A DNA stretch of 64,000 nucleotides from Jeotgalicoccus meleagridis. GTDB taxonomy: Bacteria; Bacillota; Bacilli; Staphylococcales; Salinicoccaceae. Positions 1-8,297 of this stretch are shown in pieces. Where the stretch lies: NCBI RefSeq assembly GCF_903994045.1, contig NZ_CAJEWD010000008.1:636532-700531 (forward strand), given 5' to 3'. Within the stretch, counting starts at the first letter, position 1. Each line of letters begins with the position of its first letter. The position numbers were made by a program, and so were the translations under genes. Under the pieces are notes generated by a model. The model was not told the origin of the DNA and made no database searches. It saw only the letters and a list, made by a program, of their open reading frames with translations.

Positions 1-1
1 A

Positions 2-121
2 GGTTACTCTCTTCAACACACTGCAAAAGAGCTAGGTGTTAGTTTATCAACTTGTAAAAACATTCGTAAATCGGCCAGAGAAAAATTACGTATTTTATAT
101 AAAAGGGATATAAGAAATTGA
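2..121 (+). CDS. C-terminal end of a sigma-70 region 4-like HTH protein (partial)
   Basis: Only the last 39 codons lie in the window, read from base 2 to the TGA at 119-121. They include TAKELGVSLSTCKNIRKSA, which has the helix-turn-helix pattern of sigma-70 region 4 or a related DNA-binding domain, followed by a basic tail. This suggests the end of an alternative sigma factor or sigma-like regulator that contacts promoter DNA. The start is outside the window, so the family cannot be fixed; a transposase-type or LuxR-type HTH is possible but fits less well. No terminator separates it from the next gene, but a good promoter does. Confidence 0.5.
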   Translation, partial: GYSLQHTAKELGVSLSTCKNIRKSAREKLRILYKRDIRN

Positions 122-127
122 ATTTCG

Positions 128-156
128 TTTAAGTTTTCCCCAATGTATGGTATAAT
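128..156 (+). promoter_or_regulatory. Sigma-A promoter with extended -10 for the DUF2187 gene
   Basis: A perfect TATAAT at 151-156 is preceded by TGG (extended -10, TGn) and, 17 bases upstream, a weak -35 (TTTAAG, 128-133). It lies 38 bases before the ATG at 194. Confidence 0.55.
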
Positions 157-193
157 GTCAGACATTATCGCTAAGTATTGTGGAGGAATTGAC

Positions 194-406
194 ATGGACG
201 CTAAAAAGAAAGATAAAGAAGAGTTAGATGTAAAAGTAGGTAACATTGTAAAGTTCGACGACATGATTGGTAAAGTTGAAAAAATCAACGACAACTCAGT
301 CATCGTAGACATTACTATTAATGAGCATTTTGATGAACACGAAATGTTCGAAAAAACAGTCGTAAATCATAAAAGATATGAAATTATTGATGATAAAACT
401 GAATAA
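194..406 (+). CDS. DUF2187 family protein (small KOW-like protein)
   Basis: This 70-residue acidic protein starts at the ATG at 194, eight bases after a GGAGG at 182-186; the longer upstream reading has no ribosome binding site. The core VGNIVKFDDMIGKVEKINDNS followed by VIVDIT and a KTVVNHKRYEII ending matches the DUF2187 family of short Firmicutes proteins with an SH3/KOW-like beta barrel. No reaction is known; a nucleic-acid or ribosome-related role has been guessed from the fold only. The protein has its own promoter and a terminator right behind it, so it is a single-gene unit. Confidence 0.75.
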   Translation: MDAKKKDKEELDVKVGNIVKFDDMIGKVEKINDNSVIVDITINEHFDEHEMFEKTVVNHKRYEIIDDKTE

Positions 407-418
407 GTAAACAGATTA

Positions 419-443
419 CGAATGGTTTTGCCATTCGTTTTTT
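419..443 (+). terminator. Intrinsic terminator after the DUF2187 gene
   Basis: The stem CGAATGG/CCATTCG with a TTTTG loop is followed by a run of T on the plus strand. Confidence 0.85.
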
Positions 444-520
444 ATTGCTTCCATTGACATTGTTAGGCCATAAATATATATTTACATTAAAGTTGAAAAT
501 CTCATAAAGTGGGTTTGTAT

Positions 521-1600
521 ATGAAAAAAATTCTTTGGACTATCTTTATTATCTTAGCCGTGATCCTCATTGCGGCCCTGGTTTATATTCTTTACCTGTT
601 TAACATTTTTAACAGCGGTTTTTCAGGATCATATGAAGAAATTGATCGAGATCGTTCTGAACTTCGTGTTGACGATGTTGATGCCTCAAACGACAGCTTT
701 ACAGTATTAATCCTCGGTATCGATGCTGATGCTGAAAGAACACAAGATGGTCAGATCAATGCTGATAATTTCCGTTCGGATAGTATGATTTTAGCAACAT
801 TTGACCGCGAGAATGACGATGTCAAAATGGTAAATATCCCACGTGATACACTAGCCTACATTGGCTCCGTTAATTATTTTGATAAGATCAACCATGCCCA
901 TGCCTTCGGTGGACCCGTTGGTTCTATGGAAGCTGTTGAATCCTTACTCAATGTTCCAGTCGACTATTTTGTCAGAGTAGACATGAACGCAGTCGTTGAA
1001 ATTGTTGATGCGATTGGTGGCGTTGACTTTGAAGTGCCTTATGAAATGAATGGTTTACAACCAGGCATGCAGCACTTAGACGGTGAACAAGCACTAGCAG
1101 TTATCCGTAATAGAAGCATCGACTCTGATTTAGGTCGTGGCGTTAGACAGATGGAACTCATTGAAGCAGTGATTAAACAAGCACAATCACTCAGCACACT
1201 GTCGCAAGTTGATGATTTAATTAAGATCTTTACTAGTAATACTAGCCATAACTTTGCAACATCAGACATACGTTCACTCGCTTCTCATTATTTATTTAAC
1301 GATGTTACTTTTGAATCGACTCAGTTACAAGGAACAGGCTTTACTAGTGAGTCAAATGGAATCTATTATGCTTGGCCAGATGAAGAGCACCTATTTGCTT
1401 TATCGAACTCAATTAGAGAAATCTTAGCTCTTGATCCATCGACTGCCAATGACTTGATTAGTATTAGACTGTCAGATCAAATACAGCCAGTTACAGAAGT
1501 CAGTACTGACCTTCTAGAAAATTACGAATTGGAAAATCCACCAGCTTATACTGAAGAAGGTGCGACTAACCAATATGGAGACGGCTTTGGAATTGAATAA
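521..1600 (+). CDS. LytR-CpsA-Psr (LCP) family cell-wall glycopolymer ligase
   Basis: The protein has 359 residues from the ATG at 521, preceded by an AGTGGG ribosome site; a GTG at 509 is a less likely start. An N-terminal membrane anchor (about residues 3-25) is followed by an outside LCP domain. Hallmarks are RSDSMILATFD, the NIPRDT arginine motif, the KINHAHAFGG segment, VEIVDAIGGVDF and HLDGEQALAVIRNR. LCP enzymes transfer teichoic acid or other glycopolymers from undecaprenyl carriers to peptidoglycan. Which of the staphylococcal paralogues (LcpA/MsrR, LcpB, LcpC) this matches cannot be decided by eye. It ends in a terminator shared with the opposing gene. Confidence 0.88.
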   Translation: MKKILWTIFIILAVILIAALVYILYLFNIFNSGFSGSYEEIDRDRSELRVDDVDASNDSFTVLILGIDADAERTQDGQINADNFRSDSMILATFDRENDDVKMVNIPRDTLAYIGSVNYFDKINHAHAFGGPVGSMEAVESLLNVPVDYFVRVDMNAVVEIVDAIGGVDFEVPYEMNGLQPGMQHLDGEQALAVIRNRSIDSDLGRGVRQMELIEAVIKQAQSLSTLSQVDDLIKIFTSNTSHNFATSDIRSLASHYLFNDVTFESTQLQGTGFTSESNGIYYAWPDEEHLFALSNSIREILALDPSTANDLISIRLSDQIQPVTEVSTDLLENYELENPPAYTEEGATNQYGDGFGIE

Positions 1601-1612
1601 TAAGAACAAAGT

Positions 1613-1648
1613 AAGACAGCCTGGAAAAATCTTTCCAGGCTGTCTTTT
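1613..1648. terminator. Bidirectional terminator between convergent genes
   Basis: Nearly perfect stem AAGACAGCCTGGAAA/TTTCCAGGCTGTCTT between the LCP gene (plus) and the metallophosphatase-like gene (minus). The plus-strand side ends in TTTT. Confidence 0.85.
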
Positions 1649-2504
1649 ATATATACCGATGAACTAAGTCCAGATATTCGATATCTTCTCTTAAATTGGC
1701 AAACTCTTTATCTCTAATTGCAACGCTATGTCCTAGATACTCAAAAGTATTGACTCTAGTTTTAAATCTTAAATCAAGTTCCATGATACGACCATTGTGC
1801 ACATGATGATATAAAGGTACTGCCTCACCATGAACTCGAGTTGTAGAAAACTGAGAGGTTTGTTTAGAATAATCTGTTTCAACTTCGCTTGCTGTGATTA
1901 AAATCCCTACCCCTTCCATGCTTTTTTTCAATTCTTCAATATGCTGATCATCGAGGTAATTGGAAACAAACACTATAACATAGTCTGGATTTTCAAGGCT
2001 GTGTACATAACGTAGCCATTTTTTGACAGAGGTCACTAGGTTCACCATAGAAATTTGTTTTGTTTTTTCTTCTTTATATCCCCCATAAGCCCCAAGAACT
2101 GCAATTCTCATCTTACCAGCATTAAACATGCGATAAGGTTGGCCAAAATAAGGTTCATTGGTTAATTTCTGTACAATATTAGTGCTAATCCATGGGAAAT
2201 AAGTCGCTCTCATTGCTGTTTTTGTATGTTCAAAGTATTCCATATCCCTATCATTTAAAGTTGCAAAACGGTATCTCAAAAAATTCATGCTCATCACATT
2301 GGCATTTTGAGGACCCTTGTGGCTTTCAGGACCTCCAATTGTGCCACCCAAATCACAAAAAATCGGACGTTTACCAATTTCTGATTTTGGCATATTATTC
2401 ATGGCACTTGAAATTCTTGAAAAGGTCACACCATCCATCTTTCCCAATCGATCATTCATATATTGAGTGATATAGAGTTTGATGTTAAAAAATTCAGCTA
2501 CCAA
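1647..2504 (-). CDS. Degenerate metallophosphatase-like protein (YunD/5'-nucleotidase N-domain relative)
   Basis: The protein has 285 residues and starts at a TTG nine bases after GGAGG. Its layout follows the calcineurin-like N-domain of YunD/UshA-type phosphatases: strand KLYI, then IFCDLGGTIGG (residues 48-58), LRYRFATLNDRD (76-87), RIAVLGAYGG (133-142) and DYVIVFVSNYLDD (174-186). The metal-binding motifs are not there. DxH reads NDR, DxGD reads DLGG, GNHE reads LNDR, SH reads SN and GHTH reads ASEV. The C-terminal 5'-nucleotidase domain is also missing. It follows the Ktr gene by 19 bases and is probably co-transcribed. I read it as an intact gene for a catalytically dead protein of unknown role; the family placement is by pattern only. 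Confidence 0.55.
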   Translation of the reverse strand: MVAEFFNIKLYITQYMNDRLGKMDGVTFSRISSAMNNMPKSEIGKRPIFCDLGGTIGGPESHKGPQNANVMSMNFLRYRFATLNDRDMEYFEHTKTAMRATYFPWISTNIVQKLTNEPYFGQPYRMFNAGKMRIAVLGAYGGYKEEKTKQISMVNLVTSVKKWLRYVHSLENPDYVIVFVSNYLDDQHIEELKKSMEGVGILITASEVETDYSKQTSQFSTTRVHGEAVPLYHHVHNGRIMELDLRFKTRVNTFEYLGHSVAIRDKEFANLREDIEYLDLVHRYI

Positions 2505-2523
2505 GACCGGTCACCTCCACTTG

Positions 2524-3891
2524 TTATCCAACCATTAATCTTTCTTCTGGATACTTAAATGTTAATTCTTTTTTCTTACCTGAGATAGAAAGAAGGAAAG
2601 AAACAAATCCTATTCTACCGATAAACATAAAGACAATAATGATGATTTTACTCACACTGGAAAGCTCTTCAGTTATACCTGTTGAGATTCCAACTGTCCC
2701 AAAGGCTGAACATACTTCAAAGATAATTTGTGTCACGGTAAATTTATCACCATCTATTACAAGTATACTCAGCATACCAAAGAATACTAAGCCCATAGCA
2801 AGCACAAACACTGCAAAGGCTCTTTCTATATCCAACTTAGATATACGTTTACTGAAGACGTTTATATGGGCTCGGCTTCTTGCAAAAGTAATCATAAATA
2901 AAATTAAGATTGCAAAGGTTGTCGTTCTTATCCCCCCGCCAGCACTGGAAGGAGAAGCACCTATAAACATAAGCATGCTCATAATAAGATGAGTGGCTTC
3001 TTGTAGCTGATCTACAAAGACTACTGTAATCCCACCACTTCTAGTTGTCGTAGACATAAACATACTCGTTGTGAGCGAATATAAAAGTCCTTCATTCTTA
3101 AACAACTTACCATACTCTAAAACAAAGATAAATATTGTCCCGAGTACGAGTAAAGCGGCATGAGTAACGACAGTCACCTTAGTAAATAAAGAAAAACGAA
3201 AGCTTCGTTTTCTACGATTAAAGAACTCTTTGACCTCTATTAAAACAGGGTAGCCAATCGCACCTAATATAATCTGACACATGACTGGAATTTGAACGAT
3301 TAGATTGCCTGCTTGATGGGTTAAAGAATTGTTGTATAAATCTAAGCCACCATTTGTAGTCGATGAAACAGATAAAAAAGTACCATGTAAAACAGAGTAG
3401 CCTAAGTCTCCTGTAGCGAAATAAAAATATGATATATAAATCAAGGCTCCAATAATTTCAACAATGATTAACAAGAAAAATATATCCATAACCAGACGTA
3501 CTGCACCAGACATTTTGTACTGGGCATTGTCGGTTATAATTTGTCTCCGTTCTCTAACACCAATTTTACGACCAAGCAATACCCATACCAGAGTACCTAC
3601 AGCCATAATTCCAATGCCACCTAGGTTCATTAAAAACATAATGAGTATATAACCAGATAGGTTGAAAGTTTCAACTAAAGTCACTGTACTTAAGCCTGTG
3701 ACCGATAAGGCAGACGCCGCCAAAAACACTGTATCAATCAACGAAATTGTTCCATCACTATAAAATATAGGAAGAGAAAGTAAAATCGTTGCCAATATCA
3801 AAGCTAGTAAGTAGTAAAGGAGGATTGCACGTTGTGGGCTCATCTCTCCAAGTTTTCGACGTAATTCTTTCACACGTCTATCCCCAATCAT
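2524..3891 (-). CDS. Ktr/Trk potassium uptake channel subunit (KtrB/KtrD type)
   Basis: This 455-residue integral membrane protein has the four-fold repeated M1-P-M2 architecture of the TrkH/KtrB family. Four pore loops can be read: ALSVTGLSTV, SVSSTTNGGLDL, MSTTTRSGGI and CSAFGTVGIST, each with the filter glycine. The first helix begins after a short basic cytoplasmic tail (RRVKELRRKL). KtrB/D dimers move K+ (with Na+) and need a cytosolic RCK partner (KtrA/KtrC), which is not in this window. The gene heads a likely two-gene unit with the metallophosphatase-like gene and is separated from htrA by a terminator. KtrB and KtrD cannot be told apart here. Confidence 0.9.
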   Translation of the reverse strand: MIGDRRVKELRRKLGEMSPQRAILLYYLLALILATILLSLPIFYSDGTISLIDTVFLAASALSVTGLSTVTLVETFNLSGYILIMFLMNLGGIGIMAVGTLVWVLLGRKIGVRERRQIITDNAQYKMSGAVRLVMDIFFLLIIVEIIGALIYISYFYFATGDLGYSVLHGTFLSVSSTTNGGLDLYNNSLTHQAGNLIVQIPVMCQIILGAIGYPVLIEVKEFFNRRKRSFRFSLFTKVTVVTHAALLVLGTIFIFVLEYGKLFKNEGLLYSLTTSMFMSTTTRSGGITVVFVDQLQEATHLIMSMLMFIGASPSSAGGGIRTTTFAILILFMITFARSRAHINVFSKRISKLDIERAFAVFVLAMGLVFFGMLSILVIDGDKFTVTQIIFEVCSAFGTVGISTGITEELSSVSKIIIIVFMFIGRIGFVSFLLSISGKKKELTFKYPEERLMVG

Positions 3892-3931
3892 CTTGAATTA
3901 AAATATTACACCCACATTATACATCATTTAT

Positions 3932-3969
3932 AAAAAAATCGCCGAAACCTTTAAAAAAAGATTTCGGCT
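3932..3969 (-). terminator. Intrinsic terminator of htrA
   Basis: On the minus strand the stem GCCGAAA/TTTCGGC is followed by GATTTTTTT, directly after the htrA stop codon. Confidence 0.85.
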
Positions 3970-3975
3970 TAAATA

Positions 3976-5391
3976 TTATTCTAAAGTTGCAGTGACACTC
4001 TCGGCTTGACCATCTCGATAAAATTCAATCGTGAGTTCATCACCAGATTCTTTCTCATAATATAGGTGTTGTCTTAACTCAACCATACTATTAATTTCTT
4101 CACCATCAAGTTTTGTAATGACATCCAGTTCTTGTAATCCAGCTGCTTCTGCTGGTGAACCTGATTGAACACTTGTAACAATAACCCCACCTTTAATATC
4201 TTCAGGTAAGTTTAATTGGTCATAGACTGATGAAGATGCGACATTTAAGAGATCCTGTAGAGTGATACCTAGGAACGGTCTAGTCACCTCTCCATTTTCT
4301 TCAAGTTGACTTGTAACTTCTTTGACTTCATTCACTGGAATTGCAAAGCCAATTCCCTCTACAGAAGCTATACCAACCTTCATAGAGTTAATCCCAATCA
4401 AGCGACCGTTACTGTCGATCAATGCACCACCTGAGTTACCAGGGTTAATTGCAGCATCGGTTTGTAAGACAGTTGCTTCCCAGTCGTTCGAACCATCACC
4501 GTCAAGGTCAACTGGTACAGAACGATCTAAACCAGAAATGATACCTTGAGACACGGAGCCTGAGAATATTTCCCCAAGAGGAGAACCGATTGCAATAGCG
4601 GGTTCACCGACTAGTAAATCGTTGCTATCTCCAAATTCTATCGTCGTCTCTACAACATCTGCAGGGATACTTAAAACAGCAAGATCAGTCCAAATGTCTG
4701 AACCAACAAGTTCTGCATCTACTGAGTCTCCACTTTCAAGATTGATTTTTAACTCTTCTGCTCCATCGACGACATGATGGTTAGTGACAACATAAGCACG
4801 GTCACCTTCCACTTTATAGATCACACCAGAACCAGAACCTGCTTCTTCAGCTTCATCTGACTCGGTTGACATTCCTGGAATAAGTGACTCCATTCTCTGC
4901 ATATTAATGACAGACACCACTGCAGGTTTTGCCTTTTGTACTGCCGCTGTTGTATCGGTAATGGTCTTACCTTCATTATCTTCTTCTAATTGACCTTTAA
5001 TCTCAGACACATCTTGATTTGAATCAACTTCAGTTGATTCCTCGTTTTCATTTGTCTGTACTTCTTCATCATCAGTCACTAGTAGATAAATACCTAAGAC
5101 CAGTAAGGCACCGATAATTCCTGCTAAGAGAGGAAGTAGGAAGCTTTTTAGACCGCCTCCGGATTTAGTTGGCTTATTCTTCTTATCTTCAGTTTTAACT
5201 GCATCATCTGAATCAGATAAGTGTGCTTCATTATCATATTCATCTTGCGGGTATTCTTCTTTTGACGCTCGACTTCTAGAAAATTCATAAGGATCTACTT
5301 TTTCTTCGGGACTTTTTTCTTTATCAGAAAAATTTCGAGCCGTACGTCTGTATTTTTCACGGTCGATAGGATGTTTTCTTCCTTCACTCAT
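3976..5391 (-). CDS. htrA: Membrane-anchored HtrA/DegP-like serine protease with PDZ domain
   Basis: The protein has 471 residues from the ATG at 5391, which has GGAG eight bases upstream. Domains in order: a very acidic/basic cytoplasmic region of about 80 residues, one membrane helix (about 83-105), an acidic linker, a trypsin-like domain and a C-terminal PDZ domain (about 375-460). The triad is visible: His206 in TNHHVVDG, Asp236 in WTDLAVL and Ser320 in NPGNSGGAL. A DxDGDGxND insert sits just before the catalytic strand. HtrA proteases degrade misfolded proteins outside the membrane. It lies between terC and the ktr gene as in staphylococci (remembered order) and has its own terminator. 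Confidence 0.92.
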   Translation of the reverse strand: MSEGRKHPIDREKYRRTARNFSDKEKSPEEKVDPYEFSRSRASKEEYPQDEYDNEAHLSDSDDAVKTEDKKNKPTKSGGGLKSFLLPLLAGIIGALLVLGIYLLVTDDEEVQTNENEESTEVDSNQDVSEIKGQLEEDNEGKTITDTTAAVQKAKPAVVSVINMQRMESLIPGMSTESDEAEEAGSGSGVIYKVEGDRAYVVTNHHVVDGAEELKINLESGDSVDAELVGSDIWTDLAVLSIPADVVETTIEFGDSNDLLVGEPAIAIGSPLGEIFSGSVSQGIISGLDRSVPVDLDGDGSNDWEATVLQTDAAINPGNSGGALIDSNGRLIGINSMKVGIASVEGIGFAIPVNEVKEVTSQLEENGEVTRPFLGITLQDLLNVASSSVYDQLNLPEDIKGGVIVTSVQSGSPAEAAGLQELDVITKLDGEEINSMVELRQHLYYEKESGDELTIEFYRDGQAESVTATLE

Positions 5392-5462
5392 ATACATCAC
5401 TCCATCTTAACTCTTTAACAATCATTATAAAACCTTTTAAAATGACTTGCCAACGTTAACCT

Positions 5463-6245
5463 TTAGGAGTTGGATTCTGTAACATTTTTGTCTTTTTTAG
5501 AACCGCCAAACCAACCAACGAGTACAATGATTAACATGACTGCCCAGAAGATGACCTTCCATGTGGTTGAATGAGGGAATGACTCTGGAATAATACCAAG
5601 TGCCTCATGGGATAGTGTTAAAACCGTTAGTTTTACACCTACCCATCCAACAATGACGAAAGCTGCGACTTCAAGGGATGGTCGTTTTGCCAACAACTCA
5701 ACGAAGTAATTAGCAAAGAATCTCATAATAATTACACCGATCAAACCACCGACAAGCATCACTAGATACTGACCAATGTTAACCCCAAAGAAATCTCCTC
5801 CAACTGCTGGTAATGCTAAGGCAATTGCTGCTGCTGCTAAAATTGAGTCTACAGCAAAAGCTATATCAGCCACTTCAACTTTTAGGACTGTCATCCAGAA
5901 ACCAGATTCTTTCTTATTTTTTGGTGTTTCAGTCGTCTCATCATCAGATGAATTTCTATGTTTTCTTAATTCGATTAAATGACTAATAGATACATAGAAT
6001 AGATAAAGCGCACCAAGTCCTTGCACCCACCACCATTGTACTAACCAAACAAGTAATAATATTGCAATCACACGGAAAACAAATGCACCTAATAAACCGT
6101 AAAATAAAGCTTTTTTACGGCTTTTAGGCTCTAGATGACGTACCATTACTGCTAAAACAACAGCATTATCTGCTGCAAGTAAACCTTCAAGACCAATTAA
6201 GACAATTAAAACCCAAGCATATTCTAAAATAATAGCCGTATCCAT
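5463..6245 (-). CDS. TerC family membrane protein, probable manganese exporter
   Basis: The protein has 260 residues starting at the ATG at 6245 behind GAGGAGG; the longer reading runs back into the riboswitch and is not real. It has seven to nine membrane helices with the TerC signatures GLEGLLAADNAVVLAV near the N-terminus and VEVADIAFAVDSILAA in the middle; the acidic residues in these helices are the proposed metal ligands. TerC/YkoY/YceF proteins of Bacillales export Mn2+ and help load exported metalloenzymes. The gene sits directly behind a yybP-ykoY riboswitch, which supports a manganese role. The last residues are cytosolic and charged. Confidence 0.92.
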   Translation of the reverse strand: MDTAIILEYAWVLIVLIGLEGLLAADNAVVLAVMVRHLEPKSRKKALFYGLLGAFVFRVIAILLLVWLVQWWWVQGLGALYLFYVSISHLIELRKHRNSSDDETTETPKNKKESGFWMTVLKVEVADIAFAVDSILAAAAIALALPAVGGDFFGVNIGQYLVMLVGGLIGVIIMRFFANYFVELLAKRPSLEVAAFVIVGWVGVKLTVLTLSHEALGIIPESFPHSTTWKVIFWAVMLIIVLVGWFGGSKKDKNVTESNS

Positions 6246-6280
6246 ATTCTTCCTCCTCAAGTTTATTAACTGTACAAACA

Positions 6281-6421
6281 CAAAAAGAGACCTTAGCAAA
6301 CAGCCCAACATAAGTTGGTCAATTCTGCTAAGGTCTCACGATACAATAGTCTATTGCTCAGCACACCGGGATTTCTCCGTAATGACGACATACTGATAGT
6401 TTCCTATTCGTTACTCCCCTT
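6281..6421 (-). promoter_or_regulatory. yybP-ykoY (Mn2+) riboswitch with terminator hairpin upstream of terC
   Basis: The minus-strand leader has the conserved AAGGGGAGTAA (rc of 6411-6421), then TGTCGTCATTACGGAGAAAT, CCCGGTGTGCTGAGC and GTGAGACCTTAGC. It ends in a strong stem, GAGACCTTAGCA (rc 6326-6337) with TGCTAAGGTCTC (rc 6287-6298), followed by TTTTTG. These blocks match my memory of the yybP-ykoY consensus, whose 3' part pairs into P1 or a terminator. Known members bind Mn2+ and switch on transcription of terC/ykoY exporters. A TTGACA (rc 6444-6449) lies just upstream. Confidence 0.88.
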
Positions 6422-6496
6422 ATAAAGGTGAATATTATGCGTTTGTCAATTCTTATTAAATATATGTTATTCCTTGTAATTTGTAAAGCATTATTT

Positions 6497-8053
6497 TTAT
6501 AAGAGACTATATAATTTTATTTCTGGATATTTTTCTCCAAACCAGCGCATAGCAAACTCATTTTCAAAAAGAAATACCTGATTATCAAAGCGGTCATAAA
6601 CTAAATTTGCTCTTGGAGAGTTCATTGAGTCTTTAATATCCGCTTCATTTTCTACCCAACGAGCAATCTTTTTACCAATGGGTTCCATAACAACATCTGT
6701 ATTATATTCATTTTTCATACGATGTTCGAACACTTCAAATTGTAACTGTCCAACAGCTCCCAATATTGGCTGATTGGTGTGCATGGATTTATAATATTGG
6801 ATTGCACCTTCTTGTACCAGTTGTTCAATCCCTTTATAGAAGTGCTTTTGTTTCATCACGTTTTTGGCAGATACCTTCATAAATAATTCTGGTGTAAATT
6901 GTGGAAGATCAACGAAGTCTCGTTTCTTACCATTAAAAATAGTATCGCCAATTTGATAATTCCCCGTATCATATAAACCAATGATATCTCCTGCATAAGC
7001 TTCATCAACAGTTTCTTTATCATCAGCCATAAACATAGTCGCACGACTAATTTTAGATTTTTTACCTGTCCGTGCTAGAACACCGTCCATTCCTCGGCTA
7101 AACTTACCAGATACTATGCGTAGGAAAGCCAGGCGGTCTCTATGTTTTGGATCCATGTTCGCTTGAATTTTAAAGATAAAACCAGAGAAATCCTCGTCTG
7201 TCGGTTCGACAATTTCGCCTTCTTCAGTTTCTCTTCCAGAAGGGGATGGTGCGAAATCTACATAGGTGTCTAAAAACTCTTCAATACCAAAAGTAGATAA
7301 AGCTGAACCAAAGAATACAGGCGTTAAATCTCCGCGAGAAATTTTTTCTCTATCAAATTCATCTCCAGCTTCCTCTACTAGCATGAATTCTTCTAGGGAT
7401 TCCTGGTACGACGCATCCTGTTCAATTGGATGTCTTTCTTCTAGTTCTAAATCTTCGTTTAACTGCAGCTCAGCATCTTCTTTATAAGGATTAATCGTTT
7501 TATTTCGGCGATTAATAATACCAAAGAAGCTTGGACCCATACCAATTGGCCAGGTCATAGGATAAGTTTCTATCTCTAGGGTACTTTCAATTTCTTCAAG
7601 CAATTCGAATGGTTCTTTACCAACACGGTCTAACTTGTTAATGAAAGTAAAGATAGGAATACCTCTCATTTTACAAACCTTGAATAGTTTGAGTGTCTGT
7701 GGCTCAATTCCTTTAGCAGCATCAATTACCATGACAGCGGAGTCAACAGCCATCAAGGTTCTATAAGTATCCTCAGAGAAGTCTTCGTGTCCTGGTGTAT
7801 CTAAAATATTGATTTTGTAACCATCAAAATCAAACTGCATGACAGAACTCGTGACACTAATCCCACGCTCTTGTTCAACTTTCATCCAGTCACTGGTTGC
7901 AAATTTACCAGTTTTTTTCCCTTTAACAGTTCCCGCTTCACGGATGGCACCACCAAACAGTAATAACTTCTCTGTTAAGGTCGTCTTCCCCGCATCCGGA
8001 TGGGAAATGATTGCAAAGGTCTTTCTTTTTTCTATTTCACTTTTTATATCCAT
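6497..8053 (-). CDS. prfC: Peptide chain release factor 3
   Basis: The protein has 518 residues from the ATG at 8053, preceded by TGAGGAGAT; the 35-residue upstream extension is a shadow of the next gene. It is a translational GTPase: P-loop SHPDAGKTT, the switch [17 protein letters not shown] for guanine recognition, then domains II and III. The pattern IINRRNKT and the C-terminal [10 protein letters not shown] are typical of RF3. RF3 removes RF1/RF2 from the ribosome after termination. The length (about 520) is normal for the family. It sits in the murE-small gene-prfC order on one strand and is probably co-transcribed with them. Confidence 0.96.
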   Translation of the reverse strand: MDIKSEIEKRKTFAIISHPDAGKTTLTEKLLLFGGAIREAGTVKGKKTGKFATSDWMKVEQERGISVTSSVMQFDFDGYKINILDTPGHEDFSEDTYRTLMAVDSAVMVIDAAKGIEPQTLKLFKVCKMRGIPIFTFINKLDRVGKEPFELLEEIESTLEIETYPMTWPIGMGPSFFGIINRRNKTINPYKEDAELQLNEDLELEERHPIEQDASYQESLEEFMLVEEAGDEFDREKISRGDLTPVFFGSALSTFGIEEFLDTYVDFAPSPSGRETEEGEIVEPTDEDFSGFIFKIQANMDPKHRDRLAFLRIVSGKFSRGMDGVLARTGKKSKISRATMFMADDKETVDEAYAGDIIGLYDTGNYQIGDTIFNGKKRDFVDLPQFTPELFMKVSAKNVMKQKHFYKGIEQLVQEGAIQYYKSMHTNQPILGAVGQLQFEVFEHRMKNEYNTDVVMEPIGKKIARWVENEADIKDSMNSPRANLVYDRFDNQVFLFENEFAMRWFGEKYPEIKLYSLL

Positions 8054-8063
8054 AATTATCTCC

Positions 8064-8297
8064 TCAAATTTCACGGATTGCTGAACAAATAATTGAAGAA
8101 GCGGCCTCACTCTCGTCCTGGTCCATAAATGCGAACAAATACATGACCACTTCTTCAAACAATTCCTCTTCAGTGACTTCTTGATTTACTTTCATCGAGA
8201 AAGTTATGTCAGGAATACTAATGATATAGCTGTTATCGTAATCCATAATATACACCGTTGAAAGTGTATTGTTAATTTTAAGAGAGGCCGTTTTCAT
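8064..8297 (-). CDS. Small conserved protein, YueH-like
   Basis: The protein has 77 residues and begins at the ATG at 8297, which has AGAGG eight bases upstream; the two earlier in-frame ATGs have no such site. It overlaps the end of murE by 20 bases and ends 10 bases before prfC, so it is translationally coupled in a murE-x-prfC unit. The sequence has a short beta-rich start ([19 protein letters not shown]), an acidic middle and a helical end. It resembles the YueH family of small Bacillales proteins of unknown function; this is a tentative match by pattern and position. No catalytic motif is visible. Confidence 0.55.
   Translation of the reverse strand: MKTASLKINNTLSTVYIMDYDNSYIISIPDITFSMKVNQEVTEEELFEEVVMYLFAFMDQDESEAASSIICSAIREI

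Noticed and set aside
6246-6311. 22-residue N-terminal extension of TerC.
   Set aside because: It translates the 3' half of the riboswitch terminator; the ATG at 6245 has a strong GAGGAGG.
8054-8158. 35-residue N-terminal extension of RF3.
   Set aside because: It is a shadow of the upstream small gene; the family start [12 protein letters not shown] at 8053 has a ribosome site.
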